From Sorangium cellulosum (lineage in GTDB: Bacteria; Myxococcota_A; Polyangia; Polyangiales; Polyangiaceae): a stretch of 64,000 nt of DNA. The stretch lies in NCBI RefSeq assembly GCF_004135735.1, contig NZ_CP012670.1, forward strand, positions 5,844,501-5,908,500, written 5' to 3'. The notes under the pieces are model-generated. The model saw only the letters and a program-made list of their open reading frames with translations. It ran no database searches and had not been told where the DNA came from. Positions 48,521-57,841 of the stretch are shown piece after piece. Position 1 is the stretch's first letter. Every line of letters begins with the position of its first letter. The position numbers and the translations under genes were made by a program.

Positions 48521-48752
48521 CGGCGGTACGAGATCGATCCGCTCGGGCGACCGCTCGCGGCGGAGGGGCTCGGGGTCGCGGAGCGCTTCCATTACGCGCC
48601 GCAGGGCACGCCGGTGCCGCGAGGGCAGCCGTGGACGATCGGTCGCGGCGGGCGTCCGACGAACGCCGGTGATGTGTACGTCGCGTGGGTTCACCGGGCT
48701 GCACTACAATCATCACCGGCACTACGCCCCCGCCCTGCACGTCTTCCTATGA
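48521..48752 (+). pseudogene. Degraded Rhs core remnant in two frames
   Basis: Directly after the PAAR domain, one frame reads R-Y-E-I-D-P-L-G-R-P-L then E-R-F-H-Y-A-P-Q-G-T-P, a classic Rhs/YD repeat. A third frame then reads F-T-G-L-H-Y-N-H-H-R-H-Y-A-P before a stop at 48752, matching the conserved end of an Rhs core (G-L-Y-Y-N-R-x-R-Y-Y). The two pieces are out of frame with each other and with PAAR, and most of the barrel is missing, so this is the scar of a deleted PAAR-Rhs toxin. Confidence 0.72.
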
Positions 48753-50067
48753 GCCTTCGTCGCGAGAGCGTCCCTTCCCCCTTTGGCGGGCCGCCCCGGC
48801 AGGCAGATCTCGACGCGCTCTTCTCGCGGGCCAGCTTCGGACGCGTGCTGACGCGACGGCCGATGCCCGGGCGCAGCGTCGCCCCGACGCTCTCGTGGGT
48901 GGACCGCGGCGCGCTCGCGGAGCTCCGGCGGCTGCTCCGGATCGGCGGCGAGGCGCCGCCGGCGGAGAGCGCGTGCCACGAGGGGCCGGTGCTCGAGCTG
49001 ATCGGCCGGGGCGAACGCCTCGCCGCGCTGACGCTGCACCGCCGCTCGTGCTGCTCCGCGTGCTCGGAGACGCCGTCGTGGACGACGCCATCCGCGCCGC
49101 GCTGGACTCGGCTCCCGCGCGCCGCGGGGCGGCCCGCTTCGTCGCGGAGACGATCGCGACACGCGCGGACCAGAAGCGGCGACGCGAGCGGCTCTCGGGC
49201 GCCCTGGAGGCGCTGCGGGAGGCGGCGCGGGCCTCGGGGATCGCGGGGAGCAGCCGCGCGCTCGAGGCAGCGCTCGCCCCTGCTCCGCTCTCTGCTCCCG
49301 AGGGCACCCGGCTCCTCGCGGCGGCGCAGCACGGCCGCCTCTCGCGGGTATGCCGGGACGGCGATCACGTCGATGCCCTGGATGGGATCTCCATCACCCG
49401 GTTCAGCGCCGGCGCGCCCGAGGGCGAGGTCCTGTTCGAGCTCCCCGGCGTGCACACCCCTCTCTTCGCGCGCGACGGGCGCGTGTACTTCCAGTTGAAC
49501 GGGCGCATCTGCGAGGTCTCGACGCCAGGGGGATCGCTCGGCGCCACCGAGCCCAGCCTCTGGTCCCGCATCACGCGCTCGCCGCTTTCCTATGGCGTCG
49601 CGCGCTCGCGCTGGGAGCGCGCGCGGCGGCGCTGCGCAGCGCGCATGGAGGCGCAGCAGCGGACGCCCATCTTCCTCGATATCGACGAGGAGGAGGAGGC
49701 GTACGTGAAGCTCGGCGCGGCCGGGGCGCCGCCGCCGCGCGCGGTTGCGACGCGCGCGCTCGCGTGGTTCGCGCCGGAGGGCAACCTCATCGCGTGGGAG
49801 GGCGCGCGCGCCGGGTCGGCCAAGCTCGAAGGCCGGCCCATCGACCTCGCTGCCGGCGATGACGGGCTCTGCGTGCTCGTCGAGCACGCGCTGGGAGAGC
49901 ACGCCATCGTCCGGCTGGCTGGCGGGGCGATCACGACGTCAGCGCGCTTCCACGTGGAGCCTCGATCCATCGCACACTGGAGTCCGGCGGGAGAGGGCGC
50001 GCACCTGCTCCTGGATGCGCCGCTCGGCGATTTGCTGGTCGACGTTCAGCTCGGCAAGGAGGCGTGA
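48749..50067 (+). pseudogene. Frameshifted gene next to the Rhs remnant
   Basis: The ATG at 48749 overlaps the Rhs-remnant stop. Residues 1-95 or so (starting M-S-L-R-R-E-S-V-P) run in one frame to about 49,040 (G-E-R-L-A-A-L-T-L-H). Sense coding then continues in another frame (L-V-L-L-R-V-L-G-D-A-V-V-D-D-A-I-R) to the stop at 50067. One missing C near 49,042 would restore a single protein of about 440 residues ending in a beta-strand-rich domain. It may be an Rhs-associated adaptor or immunity-type protein. Either a true frameshift mutation or a sequencing error is possible. Confidence 0.7.
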
Positions 50068-50182
50068 GCGGAGCCTGCCGCTCCGGCGGGCGAACGACGG
50101 CGCCCTGCGCCCGCCGCGACGCGGCCCCGTCACCCGGCGACGCTGACGGGCGGCGCCGGGCTGGGCTACCCTGCGACACCCC

Positions 50183-50815
50183 ATGAACGCCCAGGAACGC
50201 CTGCCCCTCCTCCTCCAACGCCTGCGCGAGGCCTACCCCGACGCGCGCTACGAGCTCGACTGGACGACGCCGCTCGACCTGCTCGTCGCGACCATCCTGG
50301 CCGCGCAGTGCACCGACGAGCGCGTCAACCGGGTCACGGCCACGCTCTTCAAGAAGTACCCCACGGCGCAGGCCTACGCCGACGCGAAGGCCGAGGTGCT
50401 CGAGGAGGAGATCCGGCCGACCGGCTTCTACCGGCAGAAGGCGAGGACGGTCCAGGCCGCCTGCCGCGAGCTCGTCGCGCGCTTCGGCGGCGAGGTGCCA
50501 AGGACCATGGCCGAGCTCACGTCGCTCCCGGGCGTGGCCAGGAAGACCGCGAACGTCGTGTTGAACACGGCGTTCGGCCTCCCCTCGGGCATCATCGTCG
50601 ACACCCACGTCGCCCGCCTCGGCGGCCGGCTCGGCCTCTCGAAGCGCGACAAGCCCGAGCAGATCGAGGACGATCTCATGAAGCTCGTCCCCAGGGCCGA
50701 GTGGACGTTCTTCGGCCCCGCCATGGTCCTGCACGGCCGCGCTACGTGCGTCGCGAGGAAGCCCCGGTGCGCGGCGTGCCGCATGAGCGACATCTGCCCG
50801 AAGGAAGGGGTCTGA
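50183..50815 (+). CDS. nth: Endonuclease III (DNA glycosylase/AP lyase)
   Basis: 210 residues. The helix-hairpin-helix L-P-G-V-A-R-K-T-A-N-V-V-L includes the catalytic lysine, V-D-T-H-V-A-R the catalytic aspartate, and the C-terminus has the [4Fe-4S] ligands C-x6-C-x2-C-x5-C. It removes oxidised pyrimidines and nicks the abasic site during base-excision repair. It begins an operon with ung (7 bp gap) and a YkgJ-like cluster protein. Length matches the family. Confidence 0.97.
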   Translation: MNAQERLPLLLQRLREAYPDARYELDWTTPLDLLVATILAAQCTDERVNRVTATLFKKYPTAQAYADAKAEVLEEEIRPTGFYRQKARTVQAACRELVARFGGEVPRTMAELTSLPGVARKTANVVLNTAFGLPSGIIVDTHVARLGGRLGLSKRDKPEQIEDDLMKLVPRAEWTFFGPAMVLHGRATCVARKPRCAACRMSDICPKEGV

Positions 50816-50822
50816 GCGCGCG

Positions 50823-51530
50823 ATGAAGATCGACCTGCCCGCCTCGTGGCGCCGCGAGCTCGCCGCGGAGCTCGATCAACCGTACTTTCAGGCGCTCGCG
50901 CGCTTCCTGGAGGCCGAGCGCGAGGCGCACCGGGTCTTCCCGGCCGAGGAGGACGTCTTCGCGGCGTTCCAGCTCACGCCGTACGAGGACGTCCGCGTGC
51001 TGCTGCTCGGCCAGGACCCGTACCACGACGAGGGGCAGGCCCACGGGCTGTGCTTCTCCGTGCGCCCGGGCGTCCCGCCGCCCCCATCGCTCGCCAACAT
51101 GTACAAGGAGGCGCTCGCCGACGTGCCGGGCTTCGAGATCCCCAAGCACGGCTGCCTCACCGCCTGGGCCAGGCAGGGCGTGCTGCTCCTGAACACCGTG
51201 CTCACCGTCCGGGCGCACACGCCGAACTCGCACCGGAACCAGGGCTGGGAGACGTTCACCGACGCCGTGATCCGCAAGGTCAACGGCCGGCCCGACGGGG
51301 TGGTGTTCGTGCTCTGGGGCGGCCACGCGCAGAAGAAGGCGAAGCTCATCGACGCGCGCCGCCACACCGTCCTCAAGGCGGCCCACCCCTCGCCGCTGTC
51401 GGCGCGGAGCGGCTTCTTCGGCAGCAAGCCGTTCTCGTCCATCAACGCGGCCCTCCGCGCCCGCGGCGCGAAGGAGATCGACTGGCGGCTGCCCGAGACG
51501 GCGTCCGTCGACGGCGCGGCGCGGGGATGA
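50823..51530 (+). CDS. ung: Uracil-DNA glycosylase, family 1
   Basis: 235 residues. G-Q-D-P-Y-H (water-activating Asp) and H-P-S-P-L-S (DNA-clamping His loop) are the two signature motifs of Ung. It excises uracil from DNA. The start lies 7 bp after nth and the stop overlaps the YkgJ-like gene, so all three are co-transcribed. The length is normal; the C-terminal 10 residues are low-complexity. Confidence 0.97.
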   Translation: MKIDLPASWRRELAAELDQPYFQALARFLEAEREAHRVFPAEEDVFAAFQLTPYEDVRVLLLGQDPYHDEGQAHGLCFSVRPGVPPPPSLANMYKEALADVPGFEIPKHGCLTAWARQGVLLLNTVLTVRAHTPNSHRNQGWETFTDAVIRKVNGRPDGVVFVLWGGHAQKKAKLIDARRHTVLKAAHPSPLSARSGFFGSKPFSSINAALRARGAKEIDWRLPETASVDGAARG

Positions 51531-52288
51531 GCAAGCGGAGGCGCTCGCTGCCGCTCGCCCCGACCCGGTACACCCCCGCCGTGCTCGAGGGCATCGCCGA
51601 CGGCGAGCGCGCCGCGCTCGCGCCCTCGCTCGCCGCCCGCACCGAGGCCTGCGCCGTCGCGGCGGCGGGCGCCGCGCTCGCGCGCGCCGAGGCGCTGGAG
51701 CGGGCCGCGCTCACGGCCGAGCCGCCCGATCGCCCCATCGCCTGCCGGGCCGGCTGCTCGACCTGCTGCGTCAGCAAGGTGCTCGTGCTGGCGCCGGAGG
51801 TCCTCCGCATCGCGGCCCACCTGCGCGCGTCGCGGAGCGAGGCCGAGCTCGCCGCGCTGCTCGACCGGATCCGCGCCGCCGACGCGGCGACCCGCGGCCT
51901 CTCCCGCCTCGAGCGCGCGGGGGCCAGGGTCCCCTGCCCGCTCCTCGACGAGCGCGGCGCGTGCTCGATCCACGCCGTGCGTCCCATCGTGTGCGCGGGC
52001 TGGAACTCCCTCGACGCCGCGGCGTGCGAGCGCCACTTCGCGGCGCCCGACGCCGTCCCCACGGCGCCCATGCACCGCCCGAGCTACGAGGTCGCGAACG
52101 CCGTGCTCGCCGGCCTGGGCTGGGCCGCGAAGGAGCGAGGCCTCGACGCCGCGCCGCTCGAGCTCATCGCCGCGCTGCGCATCGCGCTCGAGCGCCCGAA
52201 CGCCGGCGCGCGGTGGCTCGCGCGCCTGCCCGTCTTCGCCGCGGCGCGCGACGCCGAGTGGCAGGAGGCGCGCCGCCGCGAGGCCTAA
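51527..52288 (+). CDS. YkgJ-family cysteine-cluster protein
   Basis: 253 residues. The Zn/Fe-binding motif C-R-A-G-C-S-T-C-C (about 72-80) and a second C-P-L-L-D-E-R-G-A-C-S-I-H-A-V-R-P-I-V-C-A-G-W define the CxxxCxxCC family. It overlaps ung by ATGA. Family function is unknown, although a metal cluster is likely. The last codons and stop fall inside the first unit of a 41-bp tandem repeat that continues beyond the gene. Confidence 0.92.
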   Translation: MSKRRRSLPLAPTRYTPAVLEGIADGERAALAPSLAARTEACAVAAAGAALARAEALERAALTAEPPDRPIACRAGCSTCCVSKVLVLAPEVLRIAAHLRASRSEAELAALLDRIRAADAATRGLSRLERAGARVPCPLLDERGACSIHAVRPIVCAGWNSLDAAACERHFAAPDAVPTAPMHRPSYEVANAVLAGLGWAAKERGLDAAPLELIAALRIALERPNAGARWLARLPVFAAARDAEWQEARRREA

Positions 52289-52444
52289 GCGCGCCGCGGA
52301 GCCTGAGCGCGCGCCGCCGCGAGGCGTCATCGCGCCGCGGAGCCTGAGCGCGCGCCGCCGCGAGGCGTCATCGCACCGCGGAGCCTGAGCGCGCGCCGCC
52401 GCGAGGCCTCATCGCACCGCGGAGCCTGAGCGCGCGCCGCCGCC
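52281..52444 (+). repeat. Four tandem 41-bp repeats covering the end of the YkgJ-like gene
   Basis: Units start at 52281, 52322, 52363 and 52404. The first includes the last codons and stop of the YkgJ-like gene; in the others the TAA has become TCA. Units are nearly identical, so the array arose by recent duplication of the gene terminus. Confidence 0.9.
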
Positions 52445-52557
52445 GGACCGCCGCCATCCGGCCGTTGGCAGGACGAGAAATCCGCCTACTCTAACGCACC
52501 GCAAGGGGCCGCCGCGGGGCGGTCGCCGCGCCACAGGACATCGGTCAAGGAGACGCC

Positions 52558-53175
52558 ATGAAGCTTTACGGACATCCCATGAGCACGTGCACGCGCAAGG
52601 TGCTGACGGTGCTCGCCGAGAAGGGTCACGAGGCGGAGTTCGTGCTCGTCGACCTGATGAAGGGCGAGCAGAAGAGCCCCGAGAACCTCGCGCGCAACCC
52701 CTTCGGCGTGGTCCCGACGCTCGAGGACGACGACTTCACGATCTACGAGTCGAGGGCGATCATCCGCTACCTCGACCAGCGGCTCCCGGGCACGCCGCTG
52801 ACGCCCACCGAGCTCAGGGCCCGGGGGCGCATGGATCAGTGGATCAGCGTCGAGCAGTCGTACTTCTCCACGCCGGCCGTCACCATCATGATGCAGCGGC
52901 TCTTCATGCCGATGCGCGGCCAGCAGACCGACGAGGAGAAGGTCAAGGCGGCCAGCGCCGAGGTCGCGAGGACGCTCGACGTCGTGGACAGGGCGCTGGC
53001 CAGCCAGGACTACCTCGCCGGCTCGAGCTACTCGCTCGCCGACATCTCCTGGATGCCGTACCTCCACGCCCTCGTGGTGGCGAAGGCCGGTGAGCTCATC
53101 ACCGCTCGGCCGCACGTCGCGGCCTGGTGGAAGCGCCTCAGCGAGCGCCCGGCCTGGGTCAAGGTGTCGTCCTGA
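52558..53175 (+). CDS. Glutathione S-transferase family protein
   Basis: 205 residues with AAGGAG six bases before the ATG. The thioredoxin-fold domain shows M-K-L-Y-G-H-P-M-S-T-C-T-R-K-V, N-P-F-G-V-V-P-T-L (cis-Pro) and E-S-R-A-I-I-R-Y-L. The C-terminal helical domain has L-A-G-S-S-Y-S-L-A-D-I-S. The S/C near residue 9-11 would activate glutathione. It is of phi/theta type. The 3' end overlaps, on the opposite strand, the apparent tail of a membrane-protein gene. Confidence 0.93.
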   Translation: MKLYGHPMSTCTRKVLTVLAEKGHEAEFVLVDLMKGEQKSPENLARNPFGVVPTLEDDDFTIYESRAIIRYLDQRLPGTPLTPTELRARGRMDQWISVEQSYFSTPAVTIMMQRLFMPMRGQQTDEEKVKAASAEVARTLDVVDRALASQDYLAGSSYSLADISWMPYLHALVVAKAGELITARPHVAAWWKRLSERPAWVKVSS

Positions 53176-54002
53176 CCGCGGCCGGGGGACGCCATACGGA
53201 CCTGATCATGGGCCGCGAGGCCGTACGCCGCGCCTTCGTCGGCTGGTGAGGCACACCGCGCCGGCCTCGAGGCACCTCGACCGTCGGACTGCTCGCCAGA
53301 CATCTCGTCGCGCGTGCGCGGATCGAGCAGCGGGACCTCGCGCAGCAGCGCCGAGGCGACGCCGAGAGCGACGCACGCGAGGAGATAGACGATCAAGGCG
53401 GCGACGAGGCTGCTCGCGGTCACGAGGCCGGCGACGAAGGAGGAGCGCCGCGCGCCTGTCCAGAGGGCGCGGATCGCGCTCCACCACCCCCTGAAGAGCG
53501 CGCACGCAGCGAGGGCGAGGAGCATCGCCGCGCCTCCGATGACGCCCGCGCCGAGCACCCAGCTCGGCGCCATGAAGAGGCGGGCGTACGCGAGCGGCAA
53601 GAGGACGAGATCGACGAGCAGCAGCAGGCCCCCCACGCCGACGAAGGGATGGCGAAGGAGCCACGATCCGCCTTGCGGCGAGCTAATCGCGAGGGCGATC
53701 GCTCGGCGTTGCCCGACAGCGGAGAGCTTGCTCGCGAGGGCCATTCCAGCCCCGAACGCGAGCAGACTCCCCGTGATCGCTAGCGCAGCACAGAGGGCTT
53801 GCAGATCCAGGGCCCCGGCCGCGTCGAGGAGCCCTGCGCTGGCGATGGCCAGAACAGCAGCCCAGAGCACGAGGAGCAAGAGCGCGACCGGAGCCGCGAC
53901 CAGACACGAGAACGCCGCGAGGGAGAGCGTCGCCAGCGCGACTTGCCAATCGGACGCAGGGGAAGGAGAAGACACCGCAGCGGACGGGGTGGTGCTCGTC
54001 AT
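53028..54002 (-). CDS. Multi-spanning membrane protein, uncharacterised, 3' end uncertain
   Basis: 324 residues from ATG 54002, with five or six hydrophobic segments in the first 240 (for example L-S-L-A-A-F-S-C-L-V-A-A-P-V-A-L-L-L-L-V). After L-L-D-P-R-T-R-D-E the sequence becomes atypical and its last 49 codons run antisense to the GST gene (53028-53175). The real stop may be nearer 53,200 with a frameshift or the tail may be a chance overlap. No family recognised. Confidence 0.6.
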   Translation of the reverse strand: MTSTTPSAAVSSPSPASDWQVALATLSLAAFSCLVAAPVALLLLVLWAAVLAIASAGLLDAAGALDLQALCAALAITGSLLAFGAGMALASKLSAVGQRRAIALAISSPQGGSWLLRHPFVGVGGLLLLVDLVLLPLAYARLFMAPSWVLGAGVIGGAAMLLALAACALFRGWWSAIRALWTGARRSSFVAGLVTASSLVAALIVYLLACVALGVASALLREVPLLDPRTRDEMSGEQSDGRGASRPARCASPADEGAAYGLAAHDQVRMASPGRGQDDTLTQAGRSLRRFHQAATCGRAVMSSPAFATTRAWRYGIQEMSASE

Positions 54003-54354
54003 GGTGTTACCCCGGATGTGCAAGGAGCCCGCCAGCGGCTCGCCGAAGGCATCGGCGCCACCCGGGCACCCGTTCATCGCGCCGAACAGGCGCGGCCGAG
54101 GCGCGTTGCCTGAACCGAGCGCCGATGCTTCGAGGTGATCGCGATCGGCACCCTGGCTGGCGCGGGTGATCGCGATCAACCGCTCGGCGGGTCGAGGCAC
54201 AACGTCGGGCTCTCCCGCGAGATTCCTCCAGAGCGCCGCAGGATGGTCGCGCGCCCGACGCGCGCAATACCGACGGAGCGGCCCGCAGAGGTGGCGGAGA
54301 CGCAGCGAGCATCCCCCGCGCTCCGGTGGACCGACGCCCTTCGCGACAGGCTGC
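54003..54354. other. Intergenic stretch without recognised gene
   Basis: 352 bp between two leftward genes, the membrane protein and the FHA-containing regulator. The codons upstream of 54002 in frame resemble noise. It should hold the promoter of the membrane-protein gene; I see no distinct motif. Confidence 0.5.
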
Positions 54355-55668
54355 TCACGGCCTCTGGGGATGCCGCGCGCCAGCCTCCTGATCCATGAGC
54401 TTGAGCCGCCGTAGCAGCTGTCCCCGCGACACGCCGAGCCGCTTCGCCGCCTGCGCCTTGTTGCCGCTGCAGGCGTCGAGCGCGTCCAGGATCGCCTCGC
54501 GCGTCAGCGGCGGCGCTGCGGCGGCCGAGGCGCGCACACCGAGCATCTGCTCCACGAGCGAGAGCTTGAGCCCTATCGCGGGGTCCGCCGCAGCGACGAA
54601 CCGGTCGATGCCCCGCACGTTCTCGGGCCAGTCGTGGAGCATGAGGAGCTCCACCGCCTCCACGTCCACCCGCACGCGCTCCAGGTCCAGTGGCCCGCGC
54701 GAGCGCTCCCACAGCGCCCGCAGGATCGCGAACGTGTCCTCCGGACGCTCGCGCAGCGGCGGCAGCGCGATGCGCACCGGAAACCGCGCCAGCAGATCCA
54801 GGCGGAATCTGCCCTGCTGGACCGCTTGCTCCAGCGGACGGTTGGTCGCTGCTACCACGGCGATATCCACGCGCACTGGCCGGGTCGCGCCCACCGCCAG
54901 CACCTCCTGGCTCTCGAGGACCCGCAGCAGCTTGGGCTGCAGCTCGATCGGCAGCTCCCCGATCTCATCGAGGAAGATCGCGCCGCCGTCGCTGGCTCGC
55001 AGGAGCCCCGGGCTGCTGGCGTTGCTCCCTGAGAACGCCCCGCGCTCCCAGCCGAAGAGCTGCCCCTCGAACACGCCGGGAGCGACGCCCGCCACGTTGA
55101 TGGGCGTGAAGGGCCCCCTGGAGCGCCCGAGCGCGTGCACCACCGCCTGGGCGAGCATCTCCTTGCCCGTGCCACTCTCTCCCGTGACGAGCACGTTGCG
55201 CACCGGTCGCGCGCGGAGCCGGTCGAGGTCTGCGCGTACGGCGCCCAGCCCCCATGGCCCCACCAGCCCGCCGATCTCCGGCTCCGGCCCGTTGCTCCCT
55301 GCGTACGCCTCGCGGTACACGAGCAGGGTCTGGCCGACGCGCAGGACCGACCCCTCCTCGAACGGCATGGGCTCGTGAACCGGGAGCCGATGTCCATCGA
55401 GCCATGTGCCGTTGCGTGAGCCCACATCCTCGACCTGGAGCCGCCCTCCCGCCCGAGTCAGGCGGAGGTGCGCGGACGAGACCTTCGTGTCGCTGAGGCC
55501 CGCCGCCGCGAGCCATGCCCGCCCAACAGAGATCCCTGGATGAGGCAGAGGCACGATCACGTTGGCGGGAAAGGCGGCGAGCAGCGCTGGGCGACCGCGG
55601 TCCCGTCGCGCGCCCGTCGGGGGCCGGTGCTCGTCAGTGGGGACGTCGCGCGGCGAGCGGGAGGTCAT
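54355..55668 (-). CDS. FHA-containing sigma-54-type enhancer-binding protein
   Basis: 437 residues. An N-terminal FHA domain (about 45-115) with G-S-R-N-G-T binds phosphothreonine. The central AAA+ domain has Walker A G-E-S-G-T-G-K-E and Walker B G-G-A-I-F-L-D-E-I-G-E-L-P. The sigma-54 contact loop reads G-A-F-S-G-S near residue 210 rather than GAFTGA. A Fis-type HTH closes the protein (G-N-K-A-Q-A-A-K-R-L-G-V-S). It should activate promoters on receiving a kinase signal, most likely from the adjacent Ser/Thr kinase. The altered loop makes sigma-54 dependence less certain. Confidence 0.93.
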   Translation of the reverse strand: MTSRSPRDVPTDEHRPPTGARRDRGRPALLAAFPANVIVPLPHPGISVGRAWLAAAGLSDTKVSSAHLRLTRAGGRLQVEDVGSRNGTWLDGHRLPVHEPMPFEEGSVLRVGQTLLVYREAYAGSNGPEPEIGGLVGPWGLGAVRADLDRLRARPVRNVLVTGESGTGKEMLAQAVVHALGRSRGPFTPINVAGVAPGVFEGQLFGWERGAFSGSNASSPGLLRASDGGAIFLDEIGELPIELQPKLLRVLESQEVLAVGATRPVRVDIAVVAATNRPLEQAVQQGRFRLDLLARFPVRIALPPLRERPEDTFAILRALWERSRGPLDLERVRVDVEAVELLMLHDWPENVRGIDRFVAAADPAIGLKLSLVEQMLGVRASAAAAPPLTREAILDALDACSGNKAQAAKRLGVSRGQLLRRLKLMDQEAGARHPQRP

Positions 55669-55726
55669 CGCACCCCTTCATGATAGCGGCAGCGGGGCCC
55701 GGTGGCGAGGTCGCCGTGAGCGCTGC

Positions 55727-57565
55727 TCACTCTGCGTCAAGCGCCACCGCGAGCCGCACCGTCGCGGTCGCCTTTTCTCCCACGAACAGGAGCAACCCCT
55801 GGCAAAGCACGCCGCTCCTGAGCCAATCGTAGTTGGCCGCGACGCGCCCCTCCGAGAGCGGTACGCCTGCCTCGATCACCCGGACATCAATCTCGCCGCG
55901 CACCAGCTCTGCCGTCGTGACCTGCAGCCTCTCTGGCTCGTTGAGCGCCGCCGGATCCCGCGTGAAAGGGGTGCAGATCTCCTCGTTGGTCGATACGCGG
56001 CGGACGCAGGCTTCTGCGTCCGGGTGGGTCCTCGCCATGTCTTCGCGGAACAGACTGTCCCCCGAAGGCCTCCGGGCTACCCCCGATAGCCGCAGCCACC
56101 AGACGCGATCCGGCAGCGGGGTGTCCTCGCACGGCGCCGGCCGACACGTCATTCCCTTGGAGATGCAATCGCCTTGCTTCCTGCAGCACGACGTGGGCGC
56201 AGGCAGCTCCGGCGGTACAGCCGGGATCGGATCGGGCAGGAGCGGCACCGAAATCGCTGTGGGGCTTGCTGTGGGAGGCGGGCTCGTGGTTGCCACCTCG
56301 TCGTCGGCTTGCGGGCGGCCTGCCAGCATCACTGCGCCTGCGGACGCCGCGATCCCGAACGCCACCCCCGCCCCGACGAGGAGCGCCGAACGACCGATCC
56401 TGCTGTTCGATCGAGGCGCCGAGGCCGGTCGCGTCCCCGTCGCGCCGATGCTCGGCGCGACGACGGGCGTCGCGGTGGATCGGCGGTGGATGTCGTACGA
56501 GGACGCCGGCGAGAGCGTCGGAGCCGAGATCCGCAGGGCCGCGGAGGGCGGAGACGGCATCGGCGTCGTGCGGGGCAGATCGCTGAGCCGGGGCTCGGAC
56601 CAGCGGGCTCGCCCGGGATCTATCTGGAGCTCGGTCGGGCCAAGGTGCGGATCCGTCGCGTTCGCGCGCGGCGGTGCGATGCGCCGCGACAGCCCCGCGC
56701 TCGCCGCCGCCGCCTCGAGCAGGTCCAGGAGCGCCGATCCATGAGCTGGTCGCCGCCGCGGATCGATCTCGAGGCACGCGCGGATCGCGCGAGCCCAGAG
56801 GGCGGCCGGCACAGTGGGCGGCCAGGGTCGATGATCATGATCCGCCGCGATGTAGGCGTCGACGAACGCCTCCACCGGCGCATCCGCGGAGAGCCCTGTC
56901 GGGTGTGCCCCGCAGAGCAGCTCGTATCCGAGCACCCCGAACGCGAACATGTCCCGGGTAAACCCTTCGCGCAGGGGTAGCCAACGCCCCGGCGCGAGCA
57001 GCTCGGGCGGCAGATACGCGACGGTGCCGATGACCGCGCCCGTGGCCGTCAGCGGCCTCGGATTTCCTGCGGGTGCGGCGATCCCGAAGTCGATGAGCCG
57101 CACCCCACCTGGATTCCCGGCCGCGCTCCAGAACGCCTCGGTGATGAGCACGTTGGCGGGCTTCAGATCGCGATGCACGACGCCTATCCCGTGGACATAG
57201 GCCAGCGCGGCAGCGAGCTGGGCCAGCGCGGCGCTTCGCTGGGCGAGCGACATGCGGTTGGCCGCTCTCGTGAGCGACTCCCCTTGCACGAAGTCGAAGA
57301 CCAGCCCCACGACGCCCTCCGCAGGCGACTCGAAGAGCGCACGGCAGGGGATCAGCGCCGGATGGACGGCGCCGGCGACGGCTCGTGCCTCGCGACGGGC
57401 GCGTTCCGCCGCGCCTGCGTCGAGGTCACCGAGGAAGAACAGCTTGAGGGCGCGCACGCTCTCGTCGAGCGGATCGCGGGCCTTCCAGACGGCCCCCTGC
57501 CCGCCGCGGCCGAGCGGCGCGATCAGGGTATAACGATCGACGCGAACGCCGGGACGAAGCTCCAC
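55727..57565 (-). CDS. Transmembrane Ser/Thr protein kinase
   Basis: 612 residues. The kinase domain (about 10-270) has the glycine loop G-R-G-G-Q-G-A-V, ATP lysine near 41, H-R-D-L-K-P-A-N and D-F-G-I-A. A Pro/Ser/Thr-rich juxtamembrane region leads to one helix (L-L-V-G-A-G-V-A-F-G-I-A-A-S-A-G-A-V-M) and a periplasmic C-terminal domain with several Cys (S-C-C-R-K-Q-G-D-C) that may sense something. It lies 58 bp upstream of the FHA regulator on the same strand and is divergent from a PP2C gene, suggesting a complete phospho-signalling unit. Confidence 0.95.
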   Translation of the reverse strand: MELRPGVRVDRYTLIAPLGRGGQGAVWKARDPLDESVRALKLFFLGDLDAGAAERARREARAVAGAVHPALIPCRALFESPAEGVVGLVFDFVQGESLTRAANRMSLAQRSAALAQLAAALAYVHGIGVVHRDLKPANVLITEAFWSAAGNPGGVRLIDFGIAAPAGNPRPLTATGAVIGTVAYLPPELLAPGRWLPLREGFTRDMFAFGVLGYELLCGAHPTGLSADAPVEAFVDAYIAADHDHRPWPPTVPAALWARAIRACLEIDPRRRPAHGSALLDLLEAAAASAGLSRRIAPPRANATDPHLGPTELQIDPGRARWSEPRLSDLPRTTPMPSPPSAALRISAPTLSPASSYDIHRRSTATPVVAPSIGATGTRPASAPRSNSRIGRSALLVGAGVAFGIAASAGAVMLAGRPQADDEVATTSPPPTASPTAISVPLLPDPIPAVPPELPAPTSCCRKQGDCISKGMTCRPAPCEDTPLPDRVWWLRLSGVARRPSGDSLFREDMARTHPDAEACVRRVSTNEEICTPFTRDPAALNEPERLQVTTAELVRGEIDVRVIEAGVPLSEGRVAANYDWLRSGVLCQGLLLFVGEKATATVRLAVALDAE

Positions 57566-57841
57566 AGTCCATTGCTATCGCAGCGGGCCAGGCAACAGAA
57601 GGGGGTCCACGGGGCCGGACAGCGTCAGCTCTCTCGTTCAAGGAAGTCCTCACCAGCCGACAGGACCGCCGGAGCCCGGAACCACCTCCACCCGCGCACG
57701 AGCAGCCCGGCCTCCTTCGCCGCCGCGCCCGCGTCGCGCCGGTACACACGCAGCACGCGGTCGGCCCAAAGGCGCACGTTCACGTTGGCGAGCCCGCCGG
57801 GGGCCCATCGACCGGTCGGCGGCCTCGGAGTACGATGTCGC

